Shown here: positions 27,815 to 37,065 of the stretch, piece by piece
How positions within the stretch are numbered: position 1 is the stretch's first letter
Layout: each line of letters begins with the position of its first letter
Assembly: GCF_003854275.1 (NCBI RefSeq)
Contig: NZ_QTQP01000033.1
Coordinates: 1 to 64,000 of the forward strand
Length of the DNA stretch: 64,000 nt
Reading direction: 5' to 3'
From: Burkholderia sp. Bp8963
Lineage (GTDB): Bacteria > Pseudomonadota > Gammaproteobacteria > Burkholderiales > Burkholderiaceae
Translations under genes and position numbers: made by a program
Notes under the pieces: model-generated
Seen by the model: only the letters and a program-made list of their open reading frames with translations
Databases searched by the model: none
Told to the model about the DNA's origin: nothing

Positions 27815-28879
27815 GTGGCAACGCCCATTACCGTCGGCGTGATCGCGAATCCCGCATCCGGACGCGACATCCGCCGCCTCACGACGCATGCGTCGGTGTT
27901 CCCGACCGCCGAGAAAGCGAACATGATCGTGCGCCTGCTGGCCGGACTTGGCGCGATGGGCGTCGAGCGCGTGCTGACGCTGCGCGACCGGACGGGCATC
28001 GCGACGCTGCTGCTGCGCGCGCTCGACACGCATCGTGCGGTCGCGCCGCATGAGCGCTGGCCCGCCGTCGATTTCGTCGATCTGCCGATCACCGACAGCG
28101 TTGCCGACACGCATGCCGGCGCAGCCTGGATGCGCCGGATGGAAGTCGCGCTGATCGTCGTGCTCGGCGGCGACGGCACCCATCGCGCGGTTGCCGCGCA
28201 TTGCGGCACGACGCCGCTCGTCGCGCTGTCCACCGGTACCAACAACGCATTTCCCGAACATCGCGAAGCGACCGTCGCCGGCGTCGCGGCCGGGCTCGCC
28301 GCGACCGGCGCGGTGCCGGCCGAGGTCGCGTTCACACGCAACAAGCGGCTCGTCGTGCGCTGTGTCGAAGGCCCGCAGCCGGGCCGCGAGGACATCGCGC
28401 TCGTCGACGTGTGCGCAGCACGGCAGCGCTTCGTCGGCGCGCGCGCGATTTCCGGCTCCGCCGACATCGATGCGCTCTACCTGACCTTCGCCGAACCGGA
28501 CGGCATCGGCCTGTCCGCGCTCGGCGGTGCATGGGCGCCACTCGAGCGCAGCGCGCCGCATGGCCTCGCGATGCGTTTCGCCGCAGAAGGCAAGGCGGCC
28601 GGCACGCCGCTCGTCGCGCCGATCGCGCCGGGCCGCGTCGACCGGGTCGTGATGCGCAGCTGCGAGCGGCTCGAGCCGGGCGCGTGGCAGCCGATTCCGT
28701 TCGAGCGCGGCACGCTCGCGTTCGACGGCGAGCGCGAGCTCGAAGTCGCGCGCGGCGACCGCTACGAGATCGCGCTCGACTGGCGCGGGCCGCTCACGCT
28801 CGATGTCGGCCGCACGCTGCGCCATGCGGCGTCTCGGCAGCTGCTGCGCGACGCCGGCGCGTACGGGCAACCGGACTGA
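27815..28879 (+). CDS. acoX: AcoX, NAD kinase-like protein of acetoin catabolism
   Basis: AcoX belongs to the ATP-NAD/AcoX kinase family and is commonly encoded with the acetoin dehydrogenase genes; its exact reaction is not settled. The sequence has GVIANPASGRD at the N-terminus and the nucleotide-binding VVLGGDGTHR motif, as well as STGTNNAFP. The start is a GTG at 27815, with AGGAGA seven bases upstream; the frame further upstream passes through the promoter and is not coding. Length is 354 residues. It is the first gene of the sigma-54-driven operon. Confidence 0.92.
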   Translation: MATPITVGVIANPASGRDIRRLTTHASVFPTAEKANMIVRLLAGLGAMGVERVLTLRDRTGIATLLLRALDTHRAVAPHERWPAVDFVDLPITDSVADTHAGAAWMRRMEVALIVVLGGDGTHRAVAAHCGTTPLVALSTGTNNAFPEHREATVAGVAAGLAATGAVPAEVAFTRNKRLVVRCVEGPQPGREDIALVDVCAARQRFVGARAISGSADIDALYLTFAEPDGIGLSALGGAWAPLERSAPHGLAMRFAAEGKAAGTPLVAPIAPGRVDRVVMRSCERLEPGAWQPIPFERGTLAFDGERELEVARGDRYEIALDWRGPLTLDVGRTLRHAASRQLLRDAGAYGQPD

Positions 28880-28933
28880 GCAACCGATCGAACACGATTC
28901 CGACCACCATTCCAACCCACAAGGAGACAGGCG

Positions 28934-28972
28934 ATGACGACTTCCGGACGCGGGCCGCCGGCGCCCGCATGA
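28934..28972 (+). CDS. 12-codon reading frame with strong Shine-Dalgarno between acoX and acoA
   Basis: AAGGAGACA lies 5-13 bases before an ATG that opens a 12-residue frame (MTTSGRGPPAPA) ending in TGA. The same AGGAGACA box precedes acoX, acoA and acoB. It could be a leader peptide, a coupling element, or a remnant of a gene. No homology can be judged for so short a peptide. Confidence 0.35.
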   Translation: MTTSGRGPPAPA

Positions 28973-29101
28973 CGCGGCGCGCGGCCCGGCACGGCCGCAC
29001 GCGCTGTGCAGCATCGGCGCCTCGGCGCCGAACCCACGCAGCACACCGCCGCGACGTCCGTTTGCGCGGCGACATTTCAACGAGGAATCAAGGAGACACA
29101 C

Positions 29102-30085
29102 ATGACCGTTTCGACTCAGCTCAGCAGGGACAAGCTGCTGGACGCGTACCGGCTGATGCGCACGATTCGCGAATTCGAGGAGCGCCTGCACGTCGAGTTC
29201 GCGACCGGCGAAATCCCCGGCTTCGTGCACCTGTATGCGGGCGAGGAGGCGTCCGCGGTCGGCACGATGATGCATCTCGATGTTGCCGACTACGTCGCGA
29301 CGACACACCGCGGCCATGGCCACTGCATCGCGAAAGGCGTCGACGTGCACGGGATGATGGCCGAGATCTACGGCAAGAAGACGGGCGTCTGCCACGGCAA
29401 GGGCGGCTCGATGCACATCGCCGACCTGTCGATGGGGATGCTCGGCGCGAACGGCATCGTCGGCGCGGGCGGCCCGCTCGTATGCGGCGCGGCACTCGCG
29501 GCGAAGCACAGGAACACGGGCGGCGTCGGCGTGTGCTTCTTCGGCGACGGCGCGTCGAACCAGGGCGTGATCTTCGAATCGATGAACCTCGCGTCGGTAT
29601 GGCGGCTGCCTGCGATCTTCGTCGCCGAGAACAACGGCTACGCGGAGGCGACGTCGGCGAGCTGGTCGGTCGCGACCGACAACATCGCCGACCGTGCGAA
29701 CGGCTTCGGGATGCCCGGCGTGATCGTCGACGGCTTCGACTTCTTCGCGGTGCACGAGGCGCTCGGCGAAGCGGTCGAGCGGGCGCGCGGCGGTGGCGGG
29801 CCGACGCTCGTCGAAGTGAAGTTCACGCGCTACTTCGGGCACTTCGAAGGCGACGCACAGACCTATCGCGCGCCCGGCGAAGTGCAGAAGCTGCGCGACG
29901 AGAAGGATTGCCTGAAGCACTTCGAGGCACGCGTCGTGCGTGCGGAGGTGCTCACGGTCGACGAATTGCGCGCGGTCGATGCACAGGTGAAGGCACTGAT
30001 CGACGACGCGGTCGCGCAGGCGAAGGCGGCGCCGCTGCCGGATGCGGCCGACCTGCTGACCGACGTGTACGTGTCGTACCCGTGA
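29102..30085 (+). CDS. acoA: Acetoin dehydrogenase E1 alpha subunit
   Basis: AcoA is the thiamine-diphosphate-binding alpha subunit of the acetoin dehydrogenase complex, which cleaves acetoin to acetaldehyde and acetyl-CoA. The TPP motif GDGASNQG is followed by the conserved asparagine region AENNGYAEAT. The N-terminal DAYRLMRTIREFEERL and THRGHGH are typical of E1 alpha. The start is the ATG at 29102, with AGGAGACA upstream. Length is 327 residues. It pairs with acoB, 83 bases downstream. Confidence 0.96.
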   Translation: MTVSTQLSRDKLLDAYRLMRTIREFEERLHVEFATGEIPGFVHLYAGEEASAVGTMMHLDVADYVATTHRGHGHCIAKGVDVHGMMAEIYGKKTGVCHGKGGSMHIADLSMGMLGANGIVGAGGPLVCGAALAAKHRNTGGVGVCFFGDGASNQGVIFESMNLASVWRLPAIFVAENNGYAEATSASWSVATDNIADRANGFGMPGVIVDGFDFFAVHEALGEAVERARGGGGPTLVEVKFTRYFGHFEGDAQTYRAPGEVQKLRDEKDCLKHFEARVVRAEVLTVDELRAVDAQVKALIDDAVAQAKAAPLPDAADLLTDVYVSYP

Positions 30086-30168
30086 ACGCCGCGCAGTCGT
30101 ACCGAACGTAGCGGCAAGCCGTAGCGGCAATCCGTAGCAGAAGGCCGCAAGAATCCCAGGAGACAGAC

Positions 30169-31173
30169 ATGGCAAGAAAGATCACTTATTCGCAGGCGAT
30201 CAACGAAGCGCTCGCTCAGGAAATGGCGCGCGACGACAGCGTGATCGTGATGGGCGAGGACAACGCAGGCGGCGCGGGTGCGCCGGGCGAGGACGACGCG
30301 TGGGGCGGCGTGCTCGGCGTGACGAAAGGGCTGTTCCACAAGTTCCCGGGCCGCGTGCTCGACACGCCGCTGTCCGAGGGCGGCTATATCGGCGCGGCGG
30401 TCGGTGCGGCCGCATGCGGGATGCGGCCCGTCGCGGAGCTGATGTTCATCGATTTCATGGGCGTGTGTTTCGACCAGATCTTCAATCAGGCGGCGAAGTT
30501 TCGCTACATGTTCGGCGGCAAGGCCGTGACGCCGGTCGTGATCCGCGCGATGTACGGCGCAGGCCTGCGCGCGGCCGCGCAGCATTCGCAGATGCTGACC
30601 TCGCTGTTTACGCATATCCCCGGGCTGAAGGTCGTATGCCCGTCGACGCCGTACGACGCGAAGGGGCTGCTGATCCAGTCGATCCGCGACAACGATCCGG
30701 TGATCTTCCTCGAGCACAAGCTGCTCTACACGCGCGAAGGCGACGTGCCTGAGGAATCCTATGCGATCCCGTTCGGCGAGGCGAATATCGTGCGCGACGG
30801 CGACGACGCGACGATCGTCACCTACGGACGCATGGTGCACGTCGCGACGGATGCGGCGGCGAAGCTCGCGAAGGACGGCATCCAGGTCGACGTGATCGAC
30901 TTGCGCACGACGTCGCCGCTCGACGAGGAGACGATTCTCGAAAGCGCGGAGCGCACGGGGCGCGTGATCGTCGTCGACGAGGCGAATCCGCGCTGCTCGA
31001 TCGCGACCGACATCGCCGCGCTGGTCGCGCAGCGCGCGTTCCGGTCGCTGAAGGCGCCGATCGAGCTCGTGACCGCGCCGCACACGCCGGCGCCGTTCGC
31101 GAGCGTGCTCGAAGACCTGTATATCCCGTCCGCCGATGCGATCGTGCAGGCGGTGCTGAAGACGAGGAGCTGA
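30169..31173 (+). CDS. acoB: Acetoin dehydrogenase E1 beta subunit
   Basis: AcoB is the beta subunit of acetoin dehydrogenase E1, a transketolase-like protein that completes the TPP site with AcoA. Typical segments are YSQAINEALAQEM, GEDNAGGAGAPG, TPLSEGGYIGAAVGAAACG and the C-terminal transketolase domain with DLRTTSPLDEETI. Length is 334 residues. AGGAGACA precedes the ATG. acoC starts four bases after the stop, so the genes are tightly linked. Confidence 0.96.
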   Translation: MARKITYSQAINEALAQEMARDDSVIVMGEDNAGGAGAPGEDDAWGGVLGVTKGLFHKFPGRVLDTPLSEGGYIGAAVGAAACGMRPVAELMFIDFMGVCFDQIFNQAAKFRYMFGGKAVTPVVIRAMYGAGLRAAAQHSQMLTSLFTHIPGLKVVCPSTPYDAKGLLIQSIRDNDPVIFLEHKLLYTREGDVPEESYAIPFGEANIVRDGDDATIVTYGRMVHVATDAAAKLAKDGIQVDVIDLRTTSPLDEETILESAERTGRVIVVDEANPRCSIATDIAALVAQRAFRSLKAPIELVTAPHTPAPFASVLEDLYIPSADAIVQAVLKTRS

Positions 31174-31177
31174 CACG

Positions 31178-32293
31178 ATGTCGATTCACATGATCACGAT
31201 GCCCAAGTGGGGGCTGTCGATGGAGCAGGGGCAGGTCAACGGCTGGCTGAAGGCGGTTGGCGAGCGGGTGACGAAAGGCGACGAGGTGCTCGACGTCGAA
31301 ACCGACAAGATCTCGTCGGGCGTCGAATGCGCGTTCGACGGCACGCTGCGCCGGCAGGTCGCGCAGGAGGGCGACACGCTGCCGGTCGGCGCGCTGCTCG
31401 GCGTCGTCGCGGCGGAGCAGACGAGCGACGCGGACATCGACGCGGCGATCGCCGCGTTCCAGCGCGACTTCACGCCGAGCGCGGCCGCCGACGACGCAGC
31501 CGGCCCGCAGCCCGAGAAGGCGCAGATCGGCGGGCGCACGGTGCGCTTCCTCAAGCTCGGCGACGGCGCGGGCACCCCCGCGGTGCTGATCCACGGCTTC
31601 GGCGGCGATCTGAACAACTGGCTGTTCAATCACGCGGAGCTGGCCGCGCACCGCCCCGTGTGGGCGCTCGATCTGCCGGGCCACGGCGAATCGGGCAAGG
31701 CGGTCGACACGGGCAGCCTCGACGAGCTGGCCGACGCGGTGCTGGCGCTGCTCGACGCACAGGGCATCGCGCGTGCGCACCTGATCGGGCATTCGATGGG
31801 CGGCGCGGTCGCGATGGCGGCAGCGGAGCGCGCGCCGGATCGCGTCGCGTCGCTGACGCTGATCGCGAGCGCGGGCCTCGGCAGCGACATCGATCGCGAC
31901 TACATCGACGGCTTCGTCGCCGGCAACAGCCGCAATACGCTGAAGCCGCATCTCGGCAAGCTGTTCGCGGACAGCGCGCTCGTCACGCGGCAACTGGTCG
32001 AGGATCTCGTCAAGTACAAGCGGCTCGAGGGCGTGCAGGCGGCGCTCGAGAAGATCGCGTCGTCGGCGTTCGACGGCGCGACGCAGCGGCGCGTCTTCCG
32101 CGACCGGCTCGCGGCGCTTGCGCCGCGTACGCTCGTGATCTGGGGCGAGCGCGACCAGGTGATCCCCGCGCATCACGCGCAGGGCCTGCCGGACGGCGTG
32201 CGAGCGGAAGTGCTCGCGGGCCGCGGGCACATGGTGCAGATGGAGGCGGCCGCCGACGTGAACCGCCTGATCGTCGCGTTCCTCGGAGACTGA
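31178..32293 (+). CDS. acoC: Acetoin dehydrogenase E2 (lipoyl domain plus alpha/beta hydrolase)
   Basis: AcoC is the E2 component of acetoin dehydrogenase. Residues 1-80 form a lipoyl domain with the modified lysine at Lys44 in ETDKISSG. The rest is an alpha/beta hydrolase fold with the nucleophile elbow GHSMGGA and a C-terminal His in GRGHMVQ. It lacks the usual 2-oxoacid acyltransferase domain, as is known for AcoC proteins of pseudomonads. Length is 371 residues. It follows acoB by four bases and precedes lipA by two bases. Confidence 0.95.
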   Translation: MSIHMITMPKWGLSMEQGQVNGWLKAVGERVTKGDEVLDVETDKISSGVECAFDGTLRRQVAQEGDTLPVGALLGVVAAEQTSDADIDAAIAAFQRDFTPSAAADDAAGPQPEKAQIGGRTVRFLKLGDGAGTPAVLIHGFGGDLNNWLFNHAELAAHRPVWALDLPGHGESGKAVDTGSLDELADAVLALLDAQGIARAHLIGHSMGGAVAMAAAERAPDRVASLTLIASAGLGSDIDRDYIDGFVAGNSRNTLKPHLGKLFADSALVTRQLVEDLVKYKRLEGVQAALEKIASSAFDGATQRRVFRDRLAALAPRTLVIWGERDQVIPAHHAQGLPDGVRAEVLAGRGHMVQMEAAADVNRLIVAFLGD

Positions 32294-32295
32294 CG

Positions 32296-33261
32296 ATGAC
32301 GGCCGCGCTCGAACGACCCAGCCTGACGGCGCTCGGCCAGCCGGGCGCGCGCAGCCACGACAAGCTCGCGCGCATTCCGGTGCGCGTCGAGCCCGCGGCC
32401 GGCGCGGCGCTGCCGAAGCCGGCGTGGCTGCGGGCGCGGCCGATGATGAGCGACAGCGTCGCCGCGATGGCGGCGGTGCTGCGCGAGCATCGGCTGCATT
32501 CCGTCTGCGAGGAAGCGATGTGTCCGAACATCGGCGAGTGCTTCGCGCAGCGCACCGCGACCTTCATGATCATGGGCGGACTGTGCACGCGGCGCTGCCC
32601 GTTCTGCGACGTCGCGCACGGGCGTCCGGATCCGCTCGATCCGGACGAGCCGGACCGGCTCGCGGACGCGGTTGCGGCGCTCGGGCTGCGCTACGTCGTG
32701 ATCACGTCGGTCGACCGCGACGACTTGCGCGACGGCGGTGCCGCGCATTTCGCCGCGTGCATCGCGGCGGTGCGCGCGCGCGTGCCGGGCATCGGCGTCG
32801 AGGTGCTGACGCCGGATTTCCGCGGCCGTGTCGCGCGTGCGCTCGATGCGCTGTCGGCCGCATGGCCGGACGTGTTCAACCACAACGTCGAGACGGTGCC
32901 GTCGCTATACCGGGCGGCCCGGCCGGGAGCCGATTATCGTGGCTCGCTCGACCTGCTCGCGCGTGCGAAAGGTGCACGCCCGGCGCTCGTGACGAAGTCC
33001 GGCCTGATGCTCGGACTCGGCGAGCAGGACGACGAAGTGCGCGCGACATTGCGTGACCTGCGCGCGCACGGCGTCGACGTGCTGACGCTCGGCCAGTATC
33101 TCGCGCCGTCCGCGCATCACCTGCCGGTGCGCCGCTACGTGAGCCCGGAAGCGTTCGCCGCATGGCGCGAAGAAGGGCTGTCGCTCGGTTTCGCGGAGGT
33201 CGTCGCCGGCCCGCTCGTGCGTTCGTCGTATCACGCGGCGCAGGTGCTGCAGCACGCGTGA
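32296..33261 (+). CDS. lipA: Lipoyl synthase (aco-operon copy)
   Basis: LipA is a radical SAM enzyme that inserts two sulfur atoms into octanoyl groups on lipoyl domains. The auxiliary cluster cysteines are in [12 protein letters not shown], and the radical SAM motif is CTRRCPFC. Length is 321 residues. The start is the ATG at 32296, two bases past the acoC stop. Its place as the last gene of the aco operon suggests it serves the lipoyl domain of AcoC; a second, housekeeping lipA is expected elsewhere in such a genome. No E3 dihydrolipoamide dehydrogenase follows. Confidence 0.94.
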   Translation: MTAALERPSLTALGQPGARSHDKLARIPVRVEPAAGAALPKPAWLRARPMMSDSVAAMAAVLREHRLHSVCEEAMCPNIGECFAQRTATFMIMGGLCTRRCPFCDVAHGRPDPLDPDEPDRLADAVAALGLRYVVITSVDRDDLRDGGAAHFAACIAAVRARVPGIGVEVLTPDFRGRVARALDALSAAWPDVFNHNVETVPSLYRAARPGADYRGSLDLLARAKGARPALVTKSGLMLGLGEQDDEVRATLRDLRAHGVDVLTLGQYLAPSAHHLPVRRYVSPEAFAAWREEGLSLGFAEVVAGPLVRSSYHAAQVLQHA

Positions 33262-33280
33262 CGGGCGGCCGGGCGTGCGT

Positions 33281-34636
33281 TCAGGCCGCGTCGCGCAGAT
33301 AGGCGCGGCTGACGCGGCGCAGGTAGAGCGCGAGCCCGGCGCCCGCGAGCATCAGGCTCGCCATGTTCGCGAACCAGAATCCGCGCGCGCCGGTCAGCCA
33401 TGCGGGCGCGAGGCCGCCGACATCGAAGCCGAGCAGGTAGCCGCCGCAGAGCCCGACGCCCCACAGCGCGACCGCGTAGATGACGGTCGGCACGACCGCG
33501 ACCTTGTACGCGCGCAGCACGAACGCGCACGTGATCTGCAGCGCGTCGAAGAAGTGATAGCAGGTGACGATCGTGACGAGCGGCATCGCGGCCGCGACAA
33601 CCGCCGGATTCGGCGTATAGCCGCCGACGATCAGCGGGCGCAGCGCAAACAGCAGCACGCCGTACAGCGCAGCGACCCCGCACGCGAGCATCACGCCGTG
33701 CCGGCCGAGCAGCCGCGCTTCCTCGTGCCGTTCGGCGCCGAGCGCGCGCGCGACCAGCGTCGACACGGCGACGCCGATCGACAGCGGCGTCATGTACATC
33801 ACCGCGGCAATGTTGCCGGCGATCTGATGGCCGGCGAGCGTCGTCGTGCCGAACTGCGCGATGAACAGCGCCATGCAGGTGTACGACGTGACCTCGATCA
33901 GGTACGACAGGCCCATCGGCACGCCGAGCTTCAGGATCGCCTTCAGGCGCGTCCAGGCCGGCCAGCAGAAGCGCGAGAAGATCGCGAGCGGCGTGAACAC
34001 GTCGAGCTTCGCGAGCAGCGTGAAGCCGATCAGCGCGAGCGCCCAGTTGATCAGCGTGCTCGCGAGCCCGCAGCCGGGGCCGCCGAGCGCCGGCACGCCG
34101 AACCCGCCGAAGATGAACCACACGTTCAGCGGAAACTTGAGCGCGAGCGCGCCGATCTGCAGGATCATCGCGAGGCGCGGCTTGCCGGCGGCATTGGTGA
34201 GCGCGTTGTAGATGCGGAACACGAGGCTCGCCGGCAGGCCGAACGACAGGATCCGCAGGTACATGACGGTGCGGTCGTGCAGCGCGGCCGGGGCGTGCGC
34301 GACGCGCAACAGCGGCTCGGGAAAATGCAGCAGCAGGAAGCCGGGGATCGCGAGCAGCGCGGCGAGCCACAGCGCCTGCCGCACTTCCTCGCCGATCTCG
34401 GTGTAGCGGCGCGCGCCGTAGAGCTGGCCGGTGATCGGCTGCACCGCGGACAGGATGCCGGTGAGGCCGATGTAGATCGACACGTAGATCGACGAGCCGA
34501 GCCCGAGCGCGGCGAGGTCGACGGCGGAGAAGCGGCCGACCATCGCGGTGTCGATTACGCCGAACGCAATGATCGCGAGCTGGCCGACGAGCACCGGCCA
34601 CGCGAGGCCGACGATCCGGCGGATGTCGGCGAGCAT
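33281..34636 (-). CDS. MATE family efflux transporter
   Basis: This is a 12-helix inner-membrane exporter of the MATE family (NorM-like). Residues 1-60 include RRIVGLAWPVLVGQLA and VIDTAMVGRFSAVDLAALGLG, a typical MATE first repeat; the equivalent second repeat begins near residue 230 with KLGVPMGLSYLIEVTSY. Length is 451 residues from the ATG at 34636. It starts two bases before the stop codon of the upstream glycosyltransferase gene ends its frame (34639), so the two are a transcriptional pair. Substrate is not predictable from sequence. Confidence 0.92.
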   Translation of the reverse strand: MLADIRRIVGLAWPVLVGQLAIIAFGVIDTAMVGRFSAVDLAALGLGSSIYVSIYIGLTGILSAVQPITGQLYGARRYTEIGEEVRQALWLAALLAIPGFLLLHFPEPLLRVAHAPAALHDRTVMYLRILSFGLPASLVFRIYNALTNAAGKPRLAMILQIGALALKFPLNVWFIFGGFGVPALGGPGCGLASTLINWALALIGFTLLAKLDVFTPLAIFSRFCWPAWTRLKAILKLGVPMGLSYLIEVTSYTCMALFIAQFGTTTLAGHQIAGNIAAVMYMTPLSIGVAVSTLVARALGAERHEEARLLGRHGVMLACGVAALYGVLLFALRPLIVGGYTPNPAVVAAAMPLVTIVTCYHFFDALQITCAFVLRAYKVAVVPTVIYAVALWGVGLCGGYLLGFDVGGLAPAWLTGARGFWFANMASLMLAGAGLALYLRRVSRAYLRDAA

Positions 34637-34638
34637 CG

Positions 34639-36396
34639 TCAATCCGCCGCCTGGCGACGCGGCGGGCGGCGCTTGACCGGCACCTTCGGCCGCTCGATCC
34701 GTTCGTAGAGGCGGAAGCGCTCGTCGCGGTCGGCGACGCGGCGGCCTTCCCAGACGAGGCGCCACACGTATTGCGACATCGAGCTCGGCTCGCCGAAATC
34801 GGCGCGGTCCTGGCGCAGGATCACGTCGCAGTCGCCGGAGAAATCGAAACGCATGTTGCCGAAATACGCGAACGTCGCGATCTGCGCGTCGCCGAGCCGC
34901 ACCGGCGAGATGCATTCGTAATCGGACGGCAGGTGCACGGCGATCTGCTGCGCGACGTCGCGGTAGGTGCGGCCATAGTTGACGATCGGCAGCCACAGCG
35001 TCATCAGCAGCACCCACATCAGCGTGGTGCCGGCGCCCGACAGTACGACGCTGCGCCACAGCACCTTCGGCTGCCGTGACACGCGCCATCTCGCGAGCAC
35101 GAACCAGCAGACCGTCACCGCGACCGCACAGACGAACGACAGCACCTTGAAGTGCGGTTCGTAGCCGGGCACGAGCCGCGCGAGGTTGCGCGCGAGCGGA
35201 TGCGGGAAGCCGGTCAGCGATGCGAGCCAGACGAGCCAGACGAAGCTGCCGAGGATCGTGAAGCTCAGCACCGCGAACCAGTCGATCGCATTGATCGCGC
35301 CGCGCTTGAGCGTCGGCAGCGCGAACGTCGCAAGCACCGCGAGCGGCGGCAGCAGCAGCATGTACATCCGGTTCGACTGCTGGCTCTGCAGGATCACGAG
35401 CGCGACGAGCGGCACCGCGACCGACAGCGGGATCGCGATGTGCGCGCGCCGACGCATGCCGGCCCAGCTCCACCACGCCCAGATCGCGAGCGGCCATGCG
35501 GGCCACGTGAAGAGCGGCAGGTTCTTCGCCGCGTACGCGAGCACGGTGGTCGGCGGGCCCGAGAAACGCATCAGGCTGCCGTGCACCCACTGGTTGAAGA
35601 ACCACGCGGCGTCGTCGGGTGCGGCAACGACCGCGGCGAGCGGCCACAGCGCGAAGATCGCGGCGGCGAGCGGCAGGCCGATCACGGGCAGGTGGAGGTT
35701 GCGCATCTCGGGTGTGACGAGCCACAACGCCGCGGTGCCGGTGATCAGCGCGACGACGAGCACCGGATTACCCGACAGCGCGACGAGGCCGATCGCGAGC
35801 CCCCACCACAGCGCACCCTGCACGGGCTTGTCGATGCCGCGCACGATGCCGTACACGAGCACCGCGATCCACGCGAACTGCGCGAGCTGCGGCGTCGTTT
35901 CGTGGCCGCGCTCCGCGAGGCCGAAGCACGCGACGAGGATCAGCAGCGCGCCGTCGGCGAGCGTGCGCCCGTAGTCGCGCGGCTCCGGTTCGCCGCCGAA
36001 TGCGTACTTGAACGGCTGGACCTCGGCACGACGGCCGAGCAGGTACGCGGTGTACCAGACGAATGCGCAGGCGACGCAGAACAGGATCCCGGTGTCGAAC
36101 CGCGACGCGTTGCTCGCGTCGACCCAGGGCCCGAGCGCGCGGATCGACAGCGCGCCGAGCCAGTAGCCGAGCGGCCCGTCGGTCGTGATGAATTTGCCGA
36201 CGAGGTTCGGCAGCAGCCAGTCATGCCAGCCGCCCTTGGCCATCGTCCACATCACGCCAAAGCCCGCCGCATCCTCGTTCTTCCACGGGGCGCGGCCGAA
36301 CAGGCCGAACGCCGCGTAGACGAGGCAGAGCGTGAGCAGCAGCCAGCGTGGCAGCGCGCGCGTGGCGGAGGCGGTGAGACGAACGACAGGCTTCAT
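34639..36396 (-). CDS. GT-C/ArnT-like membrane glycosyltransferase
   Basis: This is a 585-residue polytopic membrane protein with about 11-13 hydrophobic segments and a C-terminal soluble domain, resembling ArnT and other GT39/GT83-type enzymes. After the first helix the first periplasmic loop has APWKNEDAAGFG, where the acidic pair is placed like the catalytic Asp/Glu of GT-C enzymes. The C-terminus ends in a Lys/Arg/Pro-rich tail. The start is the ATG at 36396. It would transfer a sugar from a polyprenyl-phosphate donor; donor and acceptor are unknown. It is paired with a MATE exporter gene downstream. Confidence 0.82.
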   Translation of the reverse strand: MKPVVRLTASATRALPRWLLLTLCLVYAAFGLFGRAPWKNEDAAGFGVMWTMAKGGWHDWLLPNLVGKFITTDGPLGYWLGALSIRALGPWVDASNASRFDTGILFCVACAFVWYTAYLLGRRAEVQPFKYAFGGEPEPRDYGRTLADGALLILVACFGLAERGHETTPQLAQFAWIAVLVYGIVRGIDKPVQGALWWGLAIGLVALSGNPVLVVALITGTAALWLVTPEMRNLHLPVIGLPLAAAIFALWPLAAVVAAPDDAAWFFNQWVHGSLMRFSGPPTTVLAYAAKNLPLFTWPAWPLAIWAWWSWAGMRRRAHIAIPLSVAVPLVALVILQSQQSNRMYMLLLPPLAVLATFALPTLKRGAINAIDWFAVLSFTILGSFVWLVWLASLTGFPHPLARNLARLVPGYEPHFKVLSFVCAVAVTVCWFVLARWRVSRQPKVLWRSVVLSGAGTTLMWVLLMTLWLPIVNYGRTYRDVAQQIAVHLPSDYECISPVRLGDAQIATFAYFGNMRFDFSGDCDVILRQDRADFGEPSSMSQYVWRLVWEGRRVADRDERFRLYERIERPKVPVKRRPPRRQAAD

Positions 36397-36542
36397 GCAG
36401 ATCAGCGATTTGTTATGGGCGTGGCCCGCGCGATGCCGCGCGGCGAGCCGGTTTTGAGCATCCGGCATTGTAGACGCGCTGGCCGCTGCGCGTCAGCGGC
36501 GTTCCCCATGCGCTGGCCGCGGCGATCGGGTGAGCAGAGACG

Positions 36543-36599
36543 AAAAAGGGCAGCCTTGGCTGCAGTAGCGATAAAAAAGGGCAGCCTTGGCTGCCCTTT
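36543..36599 (-). terminator. Tandem rho-independent terminators after rpmE2
   Basis: Read on the minus strand, an 11-bp stem (36599-36589 with 36586-36576) and a T-run come first. A second, partial copy of the same stem (GCAGCC/GGCTGC), also followed by five T residues, lies at 36563-36543. The two copies share 21 bases, 31 apart. Confidence 0.85.
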
Positions 36600-36644
36600 G
36601 GGTGCGGTACCGGTGCGTTGCAGCCACCGGATGCGGTGCGAAGC

Positions 36645-36908
36645 TTACTTCGCGACCTTGCCGCTGGCGCGCGAGCCGAACTTGTTCTTGAACTTCTCGA
36701 CGCGGCCGGCCGTGTCCATGATCTTCTGCTGGCCGGTGTAGAACGAGTGCGATTCCGACGACACTTCGATCTTGGCGAGCGGGTAGGTCTTGCCGTCGAG
36801 TTCGATGGTTTCACGCGTCTGGATCGTCGAGCGCGTCACGAACTTGAAGCCGTTCGACATGTCTTGGAAGACGACTTCGCGGTAATTCGGGTGGATGCCT
36901 TCTTTCAT
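36645..36908 (-). CDS. rpmE2: 50S ribosomal protein L31 type B
   Basis: This 87-residue protein is L31 of the B type, which lacks the zinc-binding cysteines of the A type. It starts [19 protein letters not shown] and contains [20 protein letters not shown], both diagnostic. AAGGAAAG precedes the ATG. In many bacteria the type B copy replaces zinc-binding L31 during zinc shortage. I saw no clear Zur site upstream. Tandem terminators follow. Confidence 0.97.
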   Translation of the reverse strand: MKEGIHPNYREVVFQDMSNGFKFVTRSTIQTRETIELDGKTYPLAKIEVSSESHSFYTGQQKIMDTAGRVEKFKNKFGSRASGKVAK

Positions 36909-37065
36909 GGTCTTTCCTTGGTGTGAGCGGTAGCCAACCCGCCGCTTGCTGCTCCGATGCGCGCGGAATGCGCGTGTCGGCTGGCGTCAAGCCCGGCGCG
37001 AGCCACTTGCCTAAGGTCGAAAAACGGGCATTATGCCAGAAAATCAGACGGTTGGCGAAGAATTT

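Noticed and set aside
29005-29025. GGCGCC/GGCGCC palindromic run before acoA
   Set aside because: Short GC palindromes like this are expected by chance at this base composition.
31207-32295. Long in-frame upstream extension of lipA through acoC
   Set aside because: The sequence before 32296 is Arg/Gly-rich and overlaps acoC; lipA homology starts after the ATG at 32296.
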